A stretch of 64,000 bases of DNA from Chytriomyces cf. hyalinus JEL632 (taxonomy: Eukaryota > Chytridiomycota > Chytridiomycetes > Chytridiales > Chytriomycetaceae): contig JAIWWG010000048.1 of assembly GCA_025435555.1 (NCBI GenBank), forward strand, positions 1 to 64,000. Direction: 5' to 3'. Position 1 is the first letter of the stretch. The number at the start of each line of letters is the position of its first letter. The position numbers and the translations under genes were made by a program. Below the pieces are notes generated by a model that was given only the letters and a program-made list of their open reading frames with translations, was not told where the DNA came from and searched no databases. This document shows positions 44,720 to 54,966 of this stretch, in pieces.

Positions 44720-46978
44720 TCATCTTCGACTCTTTTTCCCAACAGTCTCAAGCGGTGAGGCCACATCATTAGGCCCCTTCCCTCCTCTCGACCGCTTCCC
44801 AGTAATCGCCGGGAAAAAATGTGTCCACTCGTTTGCAAAGTATCTCTCCAACCGCTCCGCAGCGACCAACTCAAAATCAAGCTCCTCCTTCTCAAACTCT
44901 GAAAACTTGACATGGTCACTTAGACTGCCAGATTCCATCTTTTCCTCCTCAAACCGTTTCACAAACGCATTTCGTTCCCGAAAGTTTGACATCATTCCAT
45001 CAAAATCACGCTTAAACGCCACATGGCTGCTATAACATCCATCCTTCAACCGTTCACTCAATCGATTCAGATTAAACAGTTTGTTGCAGGATACAGATTT
45101 CATCTCGTTTGCAATTGTTTGCGCGCCGGGTGAAATGTCCAATGAGATTGTGCTGGCAGTGTCTGTGATGGTTGATGGCGGGCTGTTTGCGCCTGAAGTC
45201 CTGCGACTCGTGTTTGTGCTCTTGCTTTCACTGCTGGAATCGCGAAACAGTGTCGCGCATTGATGGTTTAGCATGGCGTTCATGATGTATTCGATGGAGT
45301 TTCGGTCCATTTTTTGCATAGGGGGATCTGAAGAGTTGGGTGCAGACGGGAGTGGAATGGATGGTTCAAAAAGGCGGGTTGCCAGGGCATAGGGTGTCAG
45401 TATGGAGGGTTCGAGGTTGGGTTTCGGCCCTTGGTTTGATTTGCTGAGCACTCGTGGTTCTGTAAGTGATTGCTTCTGAATCAGAGGGGCTGTAGCAGTT
45501 TGGGGCGTGGTTTTGGATCTCTTTGAGACAACTTTCTCTAATTCTAGACTGGTGGTGGAAGAGGATGAAACTGATGAAGAGGTACGCTTCAGTGTTTTGA
45601 TTTCAGTAGGAATTGGTGTGGAATCGTGTTGAATAGGAGCTGGCAACTTGATTGTTGCTGGAGTTTGTGAAATGCAGGGCGGGGTTGGTTTTTTAAAAAC
45701 ACACGGTGAACTCGGGTCAAGAACTGCACACGGAACATCTGTTTCGGGACCCGCGCTGATCAATTTGACACTAAGGGGAGTAGACCGCGTTCGTCGAGTA
45801 ACCGGTTTAAATACCGCCTCAGGGACAAGCGGTGCAATCGGCGATCCTGAAACCGACGATTGTCCATGACTCGCTCGAGTCACCCTCCTCGGAAAACCTT
45901 TCGGAACTATGGCTTCACTGCTATTCCCACTTCCATTTCCAGACTCATTCCCGCTGGAACAACTGCTTCCGGGTGGGTTCGAAGACAAAGACGCATTCGA
46001 ATCTTTCCGCCGCTGCGGTAGCGGCGCCGACATGGGTCCATCCAAATTCCGTGTTGAAGCCGAGGAATTATTCCTCGCAGTTTTCAAAGTTTTGACGCTC
46101 AAATTTGGTTTTCTCATTCGAGAAGTCATGCTCAAATGTACAGAGTGGGTTCCATTCGGATCAAACACGGAAAGCGCTGTGGCTGCGAGTGTTGGCCCTT
46201 GTTTGAGGATTTCAAAGTGTTTGTTTCGTGCGAGTTCCGATCCGTGGGGTTTGGTTGGAATTTTGAATCGTTCGAGGTGGACCCCGCGAGGCATGAAGTA
46301 TGCGGTTGGAATGGCTGAAACTTGCAAGACATGTTGACAGAACTCTGATAGAAGTTGCTTGTGTCGGTGGAATAACTGAAACACGGACGCCAGGGTTTTC
46401 AAGTTGGTGGTTCTGATGAGATGGGGGTAAAAAAGGGATGAGTCAGCCGCTGACTCGATCCAGACGCAGAGTTCAAATAAGACAAAACCTGAGTTGTCGA
46501 AAGTCTGTCAAAAGGTCCAGAAATTTCTTGTAGAGTCCCTTTTCCTCCAGCAGTGAGGTTTTCACCTTGTTAACGAAAGGCAGGAATGGTGACGCCGTCT
46601 TTTCACTGGAGAGTGCGGGGGGACGGCCGATTAAAGACAGAGAGAACGTTTCTCGGAATACAAGAAACTGTACCCATTCATTACAGCGCCAGAGACTTGT
46701 GGCTGCAATACGCTCGGTCCCTCTGCTGGAAGATGTACACCCAACTCCGTCTCTGCAGATACATCCCCACTCATGGCCTTGATAACAATGCCGATAACTT
46801 CTCCGCCTGTGCGTCCAGAGCTGAGACAATTCCGGCGGAGTTGTACCATAGCCTCCGCAGCGTCGAGAACCTCGCCAACGTGGGCCAGGATGTCTGAGAC
46901 TGAGGTTCCCATTGAGATATTCCCTACAAAGCGGTATGCGCCGATGCTGAGAGGCTTCACCGCTGGAAGTTGGGTCAT
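44720..46978 (-). CDS. PAH (Sin3-like paired amphipathic helix) domain protein
   Basis: Three exons (46978-46674, 46605-46489, 46412-44720) give 704 residues. The exon 2-3 join builds a PAH-like module: FVNKVKTSLLEEKGLYKKFL, DLLTDFRQLRTTNLKTLASV, FQLFHRHKQLLSEFCQHVL, resembling the helices of Sin3 PAH domains. A disordered Ser/Pro/Thr-rich region of ~300 residues follows. A helical C-terminus with LSERLKDGCYSSHVAFKRDF and MMSNFRERNAF recalls the ZA-BC part of a bromodomain, but the match is weak. PAH modules bind repressor peptides, so a chromatin or transcription role is inferred. It is not Sin3 itself, as no HDAC-interaction domain is seen. Confidence 0.6.
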
Positions 46979-47193
46979 TTAGGGAGGACTGGTGGCGGAG
47001 GAAGAGGTCAGGTTTGCGCTTGGTTTGTGAAAGGGCCCGAGAAATTTTGTAGCTCAATTTCGCGCTTTCTTATTCGTTTCTTTTTTGCAATGGAGACATA
47101 GAGAGTGAGGAGAGAATGGATAGAGGAAGAATGAACATATTTAGAGGCGCTGTCGGCAAACGGTGCCGTCCCATCCACAGCGACACAAACCCC

Positions 47194-48204
47194 TCACTTG
47201 CTGCTCTCGCCCTCAACTGGAAGAAGCCCCAGATCCGCATCCGTCAGAATACGGCGATACTTCATGTAATGCCCATTCAGCACATTCTCAGGCACCCCAA
47301 ACGTGACCGGGTCCCGGTACATTGCGTACCGCACACACACTTTCATGCAATCCTGCAGCGATGGAATCCCAAACACAAACACGGTCGGGATCCACTTTAA
47401 CATTGTTTCGAATGGAACACGTGCGTACATGCACATGCCTACAGCTACAGTGACTTCGATTGAGTGCATAATCAACAGCGCCGTAAGCACTCGTTCGAAA
47501 ATGGGGATTCCGCCGGCCTTGTGGCGGGCGTTCACGAGGATTGAGTGCGGCATTTGTTCATCGTCGAGATGGATTCCTAGGAGCGTGACTGTCCAGATGA
47601 TGGACACGATAAAGAACGTGCGCAATGTGGGCCACGACCAGTCTATTGGTTTGGGCGTGTTTGGAGATTGGTACGATTTGTCAATATCCTGAGAGAGAGG
47701 GAAAAGATAAGCGGGTGATGGTTCGAGCAGATACAATAGAAGTTGAACTATTTAACGAACGTGATGTAAAATCCTGTGCGCCTCCTTTGCCATGGATTTG
47801 AGCTTCTCTTTGGCCTCTTCGACGGTTTCGACGGGTGAGTCAAACTGGATCCTGAGTTCCTTGCGCATAGGATTGCCTGCAACCGTGTACAGACAATCGA
47901 TACCTTGATCAAGGTAAAGTTTAGCGAAGAGAACGGGAGAAAGCGAAGAATACCCTCTAACCTGACGAGTCAACACCCACTACCCGCCCTTTGAACACGT
48001 TGGAAATATCGCCAAAGTACTGAATGTAGTCAATCTGCGGATAGACGAGGTGTCAGATGTGGGACAACGAGCATGGCGGGGTTACACTCACAACGGCGTC
48101 CGGATCGTTGACGTTCACGGCCTTAGCGAGGTCATGCGACTCGAGGGCGACTTCGTCGACCTTGGAGGTCTTGGTGTTGCGCTTTCTGAGTGTTGGGGAC
48201 ATGG
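47194..48204 (-). CDS. DUF2470-like domain plus multi-pass membrane protein
   Basis: Exons 48204-48092, 48034-47962, 47876-47761 and 47688-47194 are supported from exon 2 on. The N-terminal part (NVNDPDAV|IDYIQYFGDISN, RVVGVDSSG|NPMRKELRIQF, SPVETVEEAKEKLKSMAKEA) fits the DUF2470 fold known from flavin/haem-related proteins. The C-terminal part (TLRTFFIVSIIWTVTLLGI, FERVLTALLIMHSIEVTVAV, LKWIPTVFVFGIPSLQDCMK) has three or four helices like fungal DUF4499 proteins; this domain pair is known in fungi. The ATG at 48204 is two bases out of frame with exon 1's conserved reading (GCGCGC near 48179-48184), so the true start or a 2-nt indel is unresolved. Function is unknown. Confidence 0.65.
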
Positions 48205-48364
48205 CTTCTTTTGGATCTTTTGACGTGGAAATAAAATTGGGCGATTTCTAATGGGTCCAAGTTTGGGATAACAAACACTGCCCAATAACAAACGGATTAT
48301 ATGTCACTTTCCTCCTTTATTACTTCCTTCTTGCTTCTACAGCAGACGCACGGACATGCCTGCT

Positions 48365-49842
48365 TCATTGCGCGCTCTCTTCGTACTGAGGAGGTCCCAG
48401 CGATGTCAAGTCCGCCCCTTCGCAATGCCCACGTAGCCCAGTCACGGCAACTTCCAGCGTCACTCGTTCCCCAAGAGTCTTCATTTGAAGCCCTGTTTCG
48501 TAATCTGCTGGACTTAGATGCAGCAAGACGTTTCCATTGATCTTTTGCTCTGATGAACATGCGGATGAGATGATGCCGTGCAAGTCAGTTACCCAAAAAA
48601 AGCCTCACCTCGGATCAAAACCAACGCTTCCCTGCTTGCCAGGTCATTCTGTTCAATCCAGGTCAGCACATGGGCCACAGTCCATTTGTAGCAGTCTCGC
48701 GGCAGCATCGCATTCCCAAACGCGACCAGTTCCAGCGGCGCAGGCAACACTGGCGGAGTCAATCCTGACGTCGCTGAAACGTGCATTCGTGAGGAAGACA
48801 CGCTTGCACTCGATTTCACGGCAACATGCTCGGAAGAAGAGTTTGAAGCAAATGTTGAATCGCGCTTCAGAGCCGTATTTCTGATCTCGTTGCTGAGCAC
48901 GATTGAGGACCCTTCTTGGACACTGGAATCGTGGTAAATGTCGAGATAGCTTGATTTTACAGTCTCATTTCTTGGCAGTGCGGAGGAAACGGTGAGCTGC
49001 GTGGATAGCACTTGCGTTGGACTTGTATCGCCGGTATTTTCATCGCTTGGTGGCTTGTCTGTGCTCTTGAGGTCCAAAGAAGCAACCGTTTCAAAGATTA
49101 ACCGGATCCTCTGTCGCCGCCGATACAAGAACACAAAGCATCCCAACACAACAAAGATCCCCGCACAAAGTGCAAACACTGTTGCAAAGTTCCACATGGA
49201 AGCAGGCGGCGGTGGCGGGTATTCAGGCACATCAAACTCGCTGACAGCATATGCACACGCAAACACCGTTGACGGCACCGTTACAACTGCGCAAGCCAGC
49301 TGGGTATACGCGTTCGAGAATCCAACAATTGTTTTAAAATCGTCCTGCGATCGTTCACTGTTGGTTGTTGCGCCCGCGTACAATTCGGCTTCTTGGACAA
49401 CCCAGTACTTGTAAACGTCCACACAGTTGCTAAAGTTATTGAATTCGTGGCTCATCCATTGTGCCTGGCTGTAGTAGAAATGCTTTCCGATGGGGTTTTC
49501 GCAGGTTCGGAAGGAGTCTGATTTGGTGCGTGCGTTGCAGTCGGCCAAGTTCTGAAGCACCGGTTTCAGCTGCTCTGCGAATGCGTGGTTCCATTCAAAG
49601 TGGGTGTCGAATACGTTGGAAGCCTTTGGATCTGGGTAGAACTTTTGGGCGTGCGTGAATGCCATGATGCATTGTTCAGGCAGGGGGAGTGATCGCAGAC
49701 CCTCGACCAGCGTCAGGTTGTCGTACTTGGCCCACTCGGAGCATGCGGCGGTGTAAGACGGGCTGCAGGCGTTGGCTTTGGGAGCAGCGGTGCTCGTGCT
49801 CTGGGCTGTTGCAGTTGCAAGTGGTGCGGTTGCCGTGGCCAT
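48365..49842 (-). CDS. Single-pass membrane protein with cytosolic SAM domain
   Basis: Two exons (49842-48609, 48549-48365) give 472 residues. An Ala/Thr-rich start leads a Cys-containing region of ~220 residues (CSPSYTAACSEWAKYDNLTL, CENPIGKHFYYSQAQW, NNFSNCVDVYKYWVVQEAEL). A helix (FALCAGIFVVLGCFVFLY) with a basic stop-transfer RRRQR follows, then a Ser/Thr-rich linker. The C-terminal SAM domain is KWTVAHVLTWIEQNDL ... LIRGEQKINGNVLLHLSPAD ... MKTLGERVTLEVAV. SAM domains oligomerise or bind signalling partners, so this looks like a surface receptor or adhesion scaffold. No clear cleavable signal peptide is seen, so topology is inferred. Confidence 0.7.
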
Positions 49843-50184
49843 TCCAATATATTTAATATGGGCAAGAAAATTATTGACATCTCCATTTGCGGCGAGCAAA
49901 TATTTACTTTAAACACGCACGTAGACACTGCCAAACGCATTTAGAGTTCACGTGGCTGGAATCGCGTCTCGACAGTAACACGACTCGAAAGATGACGTGA
50001 ACTGGAAAATATTTGAAGATTTCGCGCATTTAACATGTCTGAAAGTTAGAGGACTCGAGCATCCAGACTCGTCTCCTGGTTTGGTGATTTCCGCGTGAAA
50101 TTCTTCATATTTGCTTGCGGCTCCGTCGCGAATCGACTTATACATGCGTTTCGACTCCTTTCGTTCTTGCTTTTCTGAAAGGGA
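49843..50184. other. Intergenic stretch of ~340 bp with no supported gene
   Basis: This lies between the SAM-domain gene and the mitochondrial release-factor gene. It contains an A/T-rich promoter-like part near 49845-49915 and short frames on both strands (longest 65 codons, minus strand), none with domain or composition support. Confidence 0.5.
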
Positions 50185-50844
50185 GTGCTCTTCCTGAATT
50201 ATTTACGCCGTGTGAATATTTGTCTTGTTCGCACCATCGCATCGACCGCATTCACTCGCCAGAAGCCTACACTACCGCCACTCAACCCAACGCCGCTCAA
50301 GTCACAGGCATCCATACAACCACCGAGCAAAGACAAACCACACCACACAGCAACACCCAAACCCATACTCATCACATCCGACCCAATCACATCATCTTCC
50401 CGCGCGACACCGCCCCACCTCCTCCAACGAAAACGTCTGCCCATCACCCTCGACGAAACACAGCTCGAAGAAAACTTTATCAAAGGATCCGGAAAAGGCG
50501 GACAAAAAGTAAACAAGGCTGTATCCTGTGTGCAATTGAAACATGTTCCTACGGGAATTGTTATCAAGACGCAGCGGTTTCGAGATTTGGCATCGAATAG
50601 GAAAGAAGCGCGCAAGCTTCTCTCGCTGGATTTGGATGACTTGTGCAATGGCCCGCTGAGCAAGAGAAATGCCGAGAAGACGAAAGATGCTGAAAAGACA
50701 AAGCGAAGTACGCAAAAGGCAAAAAAGAGGCTTGCAATGAAAATGGTTGAGAAGGAAGCAGCTAAAAACAGTTCTGCAACTAGCGCAGCAACCAGTGCAG
50801 GCAATGACAACCAGGGCAACTCTGAGAGTCCAGAGCCAAAGTGA
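50185..50844 (+). CDS. MTRFR: Mitochondrial ribosome-rescue factor with GGQ domain (C12orf65/MTRFR type)
   Basis: These small class-I release-factor relatives free stalled mitochondrial ribosomes. The frame has a basic, Ser/Thr/Pro-rich leader typical of a mitochondrial presequence. The catalytic module follows: GSGKGGQKVNKAVSCVQLKH with the GGQ tripeptide, then RFRDLASNRKEARKLL, and a Lys-rich C-terminal tail for ribosome binding. The codon-recognition domain of true release factors is absent, which fits the rescue factors. The 5' end is uncertain: the frame opens at GTG 50185, preceded by an in-frame stop at 50176. The nearest ATG (50144) is out of frame, so either an upstream exon or a non-ATG start is needed. 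Confidence 0.8.
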   Translation: MLFLNYLRRVNICLVRTIASTAFTRQKPTLPPLNPTPLKSQASIQPPSKDKPHHTATPKPILITSDPITSSSRATPPHLLQRKRLPITLDETQLEENFIKGSGKGGQKVNKAVSCVQLKHVPTGIVIKTQRFRDLASNRKEARKLLSLDLDDLCNGPLSKRNAEKTKDAEKTKRSTQKAKKRLAMKMVEKEAAKNSSATSAATSAGNDNQGNSESPEPK

Positions 50845-50870
50845 AGGGATTCTATTTTACTTGTTTCAAC

Positions 50871-52057
50871 TTATGCGTCTTGCACCAAATACAGTTTCCA
50901 CAGTTCCAACTCTTTAACGCGTTCATAATCAAAATATTGCGGCATGTCATCGACATCCACTTGCTCCAGTTTAATCTGGACGCGAGGAAAAAGCGGATCA
51001 AGATCGCCTCCATCCTCGGCGACACGCCCAGACATGTCCTGATTTATAGCTTCCACGGTCCGAGTAAAGAAATCCCACGCTGGTGCAGTGATGCGGCATT
51101 CGTCTTTGCTGAAATGGATCCGCCTTTCAAACGAAAGATACAGTATCCGAGATGCCCATTCCTTTGACAGCCTGGGAAGTTTTTCTGATGAAGCTGAAGT
51201 GTTTGCTGAGGCGCGCTTCAGCAACAAAACGGGCAACCGCCGCACGAAATGAAATGAGACAAAATCCATGTAAATAATGTCGGCGCCAAGCAGCACAGTG
51301 CAATCGGAATCAAACTGGTAAATGTCGCTGGAACTGAGAGCAAAGCCAGAATCTGTAGCATCAATCTCCTTTGGCCCTTTGCGAAACTGAAACAACGGGC
51401 ACGTATCGTCAAGCAAATCCAACTCTCGCACCACGCAAACTGACGAATCCGACCCCAAATTCTCTGCAACATTTTTGGAAAGCAGGTCCAGAATGCCCAA
51501 AGATTCCACAGCGCTTTCATTGCCACCGTCACTGTGGATTGATGAATCGTCAGCCGAATCTGCGCTTGCCAATTTCGCGATATCCGTCGCAAACACTTTA
51601 CGCGCCACGCTCGCACATGCTAGACTTGCGAGTCCCGTGCCAGCACCGATTTCGAGAACAACGCGAGATTCGAATTCTTGTTTTTTCCAAAGAATATAAT
51701 CCAATAAAAGGAGGGCGCCAGGCCAAACCTTGGATCCATTTTGAATGAGTAGTGTTTATGTAACAAAATACTAAAAAAAAAAAAAACCTGCAGGCCAACA
51801 GCTTCGATGGCAGTCGCCATTCGATGATGAATTCGATATGAAATGTGCGGTTGGTGGATAGTAGTGCTGAAATGCGTGACTCGCAGTGCTTTGCCCAGCG
51901 GAGAAGTGCCGTTTGTTGGGTGGACATGGACGGACGAAAGCACGCCCTCGTCTTCTCTCTCGTCGTCGTTCGCATCCAGCTTGGCTTTCTTTGGCTGAGG
52001 ATGTGCATCGCTGTCGACGCCAACTTCCTCGCTTTCTTGTAAAGGTTCTTTCCCCAT
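50871..52057 (-). CDS. METTL22: METTL22-type protein-lysine methyltransferase
   Basis: This is a seven-beta-strand SAM-dependent methyltransferase. Two exons (52057-51788, 51728-50871) give 375 residues. Joining produces EAVGLQVWPGALLLLDYILW directly before the SAM loop VVLEIGAGTGLASLACASVA, the exact METTL22 arrangement. Later motifs are LLGADIIYMDFVSFHFVRRL and LYLSFERRIHFSKDEC. Animal METTL22 methylates the histone chaperone KIN17; the substrate here is inferred. The intron begins with a G(T)14 run. The start is divergent from the 7TM gene, 76 bp away. Confidence 0.85.
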
Positions 52058-52133
52058 TTTTCGAAGCACACAAAACTGAGATTGTCTCGAAAAAGAAAAA
52101 AAAAAAAGATTTTCAAGGAGCATCGCGTTTGGG

Positions 52134-53482
52134 ATGTCCGCATGGAGCCTCCAAGATCTGTCGAAAGCAATGATGATGGTCATGTTTGCCGTATCCGTTG
52201 TGCAACTCGTGGCCATCCTCAGCTTCATCATCTGGACAGAGACGCTTGCACAGAAACTGCCGATGCGGACCATCGTCACGCCAATGAACATGTTCCTCAT
52301 CTCTGGCGGCGCTGCAATCTGTTTACTGTATATCGTCAGTTATATCAGCGTGGATGAGCATCCGTTGTCTGAGTTTATGCGGGTGGTGCCCAACTACGTG
52401 TTTGTGTCGGCGCTGTTTGCAATCATTGAGGTGAATCTCACATGAAAAGCAGTGTTAACCATGGCTGAATAATTTAACTACATCCTATACTCTCTACCCA
52501 CAAAACTCAAAAGGTTGTATACATCCAAATAAGCTGGTCACGCTCCAAGAAACTGATTGCACTGGCACTTCCAAAACTGTCAAACCACCTCACGCGCGGA
52601 ATCGCCGTATTCCCACTCTTTCCAGCCTTACAAGTTGTTGCAAGCATCGTGAACGGGTACCTGCGCGAAATCTTTGGCGCCCGCGTTTCAAAAGTCCTCA
52701 CAATCACAACACTCCTCATGACCGGCGCTGCCACCGTCACGTTCGATTCAATCCTAACATGGAGTTTCTCATGGTTCCTGAGCAAAACGCGTGTCGAAGG
52801 CGAGAAATTGGACCCCAAATTCCGGATCGTTTCAATCTGGGGGTTATCGTGCATTTTCTTTGTGTATATGATTCTGGGGATTTATCTCTTCGGCTTGGTG
52901 CAAGGGAACGAGGAGGTGTATGGATTCGTTCAAATGATTGTATGGTGCGTGATTGACTTGGTGTACATGAGTTTGTTTGCCATGAAGGTTGCGTTGCATC
53001 GCGTTTCTTGCGAGGAGAGCAATTCGTTTAGAGAGAGTCAGCAAGGGAATGGGAAGGGTGCGCGCCGCAAGACTGAGAAGAGGAATAATCTCGGTGTTGC
53101 GAGTTTCGGTGCTGCGAGTTTCGGTGCTGCGAGTTTCGGTGCTGCGAGTTTCGGTGCTGCGAGTGCCAAGTCTTCTGCGCATGGTGACATGATGGGGTCC
53201 ATGTCCCGACGGACGCATGAGCCGAGTCGCGCGGCGAATCACACCGTCCAGAGCACGACTGAAGACACGACCGAAGTTCCTGCTACTGGAAGAGAATCAA
53301 AAGCAAAATCAATTGTAGCTGCATCAACAATCGTTGCAAGCGTGCGGCTGAGTCAAAACCGGAACGTTGTGAGTTCCGTGATTGCAAGAGATACGGACAT
53401 ATCAATTGAATCCAACGCGCCTCTGCCTCCACTGAGAGTAACTTGCGAAGATGGGAAAGGAGTCGTGATTGAGTATGCGTAG
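52134..53482 (+). CDS. Seven-helix membrane protein with repetitive cytosolic tail
   Basis: Two exons (52134-52430, 52514-53482) give 421 residues. About seven hydrophobic segments are visible: VMFAVSVVQLVAILSFIIWT, NMFLISGGAAICLLYIVSYI, NYVFVSALFAIIEVVYIQI, RGIAVFPLFPALQVVASIVN, VLTITTLLMTGAATVTF, LSCIFFVYMILGIYLFGLV and MIVWCVIDLVYMSLFAMKVA. The ~150-residue tail is Ser/Arg-rich and carries a GAASF tandem repeat. The layout suggests a receptor-like protein, but no rhodopsin lysine or classic GPCR motif is visible. It shares the last-helix motif with the protein at 39687-40675. Confidence 0.65.
53094..53163 (+). repeat. 15-bp tandem repeat (about 4.7 copies) coding GAASF
   Basis: The unit GGTGCTGCGAGTTTC repeats in register from 53094 to 53163. 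Four copies are nearly perfect, and the first copy differs by one base (GTTGCG). It encodes Gly-Ala-Ala-Ser-Phe in the tail of the seven-helix protein. Confidence 0.9.
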
Positions 53483-53524
53483 ATATATTCAGTTCTTCAT
53501 ACTTCCAAAGCGAGTGTATGAATT

Positions 53525-54099
53525 TCAGAGCATATAAAACAGTAAAGCTGCGATTAAAGCGACAAGAACAGATGAGATCACATATATAAATTGTACTGCA
53601 GAATGGTTATGAGGTCTTGCAGCTGAAGCGACTGTGGTTGCGATGATGGCCGTATCTCGAGACTCGCATTTCCCTTCCTCGGTCTGGGTATCCATCAGAG
53701 TATAGCTCAAACTAAAATCCTCGGGTTCAAGAATCTCGGCTACAACCACGGGATCCAGTAATTTGATGCATTCAATTGGATGGGGCAGCTCTTCCTGCAG
53801 AGCACCTCCTTCAACACATGAACGCGTTTCTGGGACTTTGACTTGAACATCTGCAGTTTCGATGGTACTGCCAGGCGCCTCCGGCGAACTTTCAAAACCG
53901 TCAGGTTCACTCGCCAGGTTTGCTTAAGACCACGACAAATGTCAAAGGGTTTAAGCATGAGAGTACCGCAAAAAAGAAAAAAGAAAAACAGGACAGGACA
54001 GTTACGATTAATTTCGGCGAGATCCAAAGCTTCAATTTCTGGGGACGCGTCAGTTTCACTCGCTTCCTCTTTTTCGTCCAAGTCAGCGAGGTTTTGCAT
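53525..54099 (-). CDS. Small C-terminally anchored membrane protein, unknown
   Basis: Exons 54099-54006 and 53922-53525 (intron 83 nt) give 163 residues. The body is acidic and Ser/Thr/Pro-rich. The last 22 residues (FIYVISSVLVALIAALLFYM) form a single helix ending two residues from the C-terminus, typical of tail-anchored proteins of the ER, mitochondria or peroxisomes. The same frame extends upstream of ATG 54099 (HELCARIAQDFGLLHLS) without an ATG, so a further 5' exon is possible. No domain is recognised. Confidence 0.5.
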
Positions 54100-54196
54100 G
54101 CTCAAATGCAGCAACCCAAAATCCTGCGCAATTCGAGCGCACAATTCATGGCCCCCGGAACCTTAATTCAAAGCCATTCCCAAATAAAAAGATTCA

Positions 54197-54824
54197 TTAA
54201 TTAGTACTAGACACAATTACATCATACGAAGCGGGGTAAACCTCACCAAGCGCAAATACAATCGTCCCCACCTCCCTCGATTCCACACCAACCGCCTTCT
54301 CCACAAACCCCCACTCCACAAACCCATCCTTCACACTACCCAAAATCTCATCCATGACTCCAGAGTCGCAATTAACTTTCATGACACGTGCAACTTCTGT
54401 ACTGGTGGTGTTGTCGCTTGCGAGCAAATGTTCAATCGGGCGTTCGATTTTTTCGAGAGGGATCGTAAAGAAGAGGATATCGATTGCGGATGGGAGCGAG
54501 TTTGGTTGGTGCAGTGCGCTTTCTAGTTTGTTTGTTGTTGTTGGGAGAAGGGAGCTTTTTAGTTTCGGTGCGGCTTGTGAGGTTGCGTCTGACACTTACC
54601 TACAAGGAAACCAGGTGCGTCTGGATGCTTCAGAATCAAGTTTCTTAGATGAGATGCAAACTGGTGTTTTAATTAGATGTTTGATATGATGAGGCCAGTT
54701 GGCGGAAAGCAAAGTTGATGCTCACCATTTCATTTGTCTCGCTGACTTCGTCCTTCTTTATGGAAGAGTCAACATCGAGGTCAAGCATCTCGATGCCGCT
54801 GATATCATCATCGCCTGAGGTCAT
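54197..54824 (-). CDS. Hypothetical protein (possible alpha/beta fold)
   Basis: Exons 54824-54726, 54660-54600 and 54522-54197 close to 161 residues in frame. The first 33 residues are acidic. The rest alternates helices and strands (FASHLRNLILKHPDAPGFLV, SAIDILFFTIPLEKIERPI, VKDGFVEWGFVEKAVGVESR, EVGTIVFALGEVYPASYDVI). I do not recognise the family; a distant MPN-like relationship was considered from HPDAPGFLV but no metal-binding motif is present. Because all three junctions agree in phase, the gene model itself is fairly good. Confidence 0.5.
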
Positions 54825-54966
54825 TTGCTGGTTGTTGCTCGCACCCCCTTGTTTGAAACAAATCTCTTTCACAAGCGCGTTGTATTAACAATATTTCCAA
54901 ATTCACATATGTTTTTATTGCATGCACTTTCTTTCAAAACAAAAGAAAGATCGCTACGAAAGGTCG

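Noticed and set aside
49948-50145. 65-codon minus-strand gene upstream of the SAM-domain gene
   Set aside because: It is short, has no domain, and its codon use is not distinctive.
51770-51787. Poly-A/T tract as a retrotransposed poly(A) tail
   Set aside because: It is the polypyrimidine-like start of the METTL22 intron and has no target-site duplication.
51598-52300. Two long minus-strand frames (190 and 226 codons) around the METTL22 start
   Set aside because: Both are readings of METTL22 exon 1, its intron and the opposite strand of the 7TM gene; only the third frame links to the SAM-binding domain.
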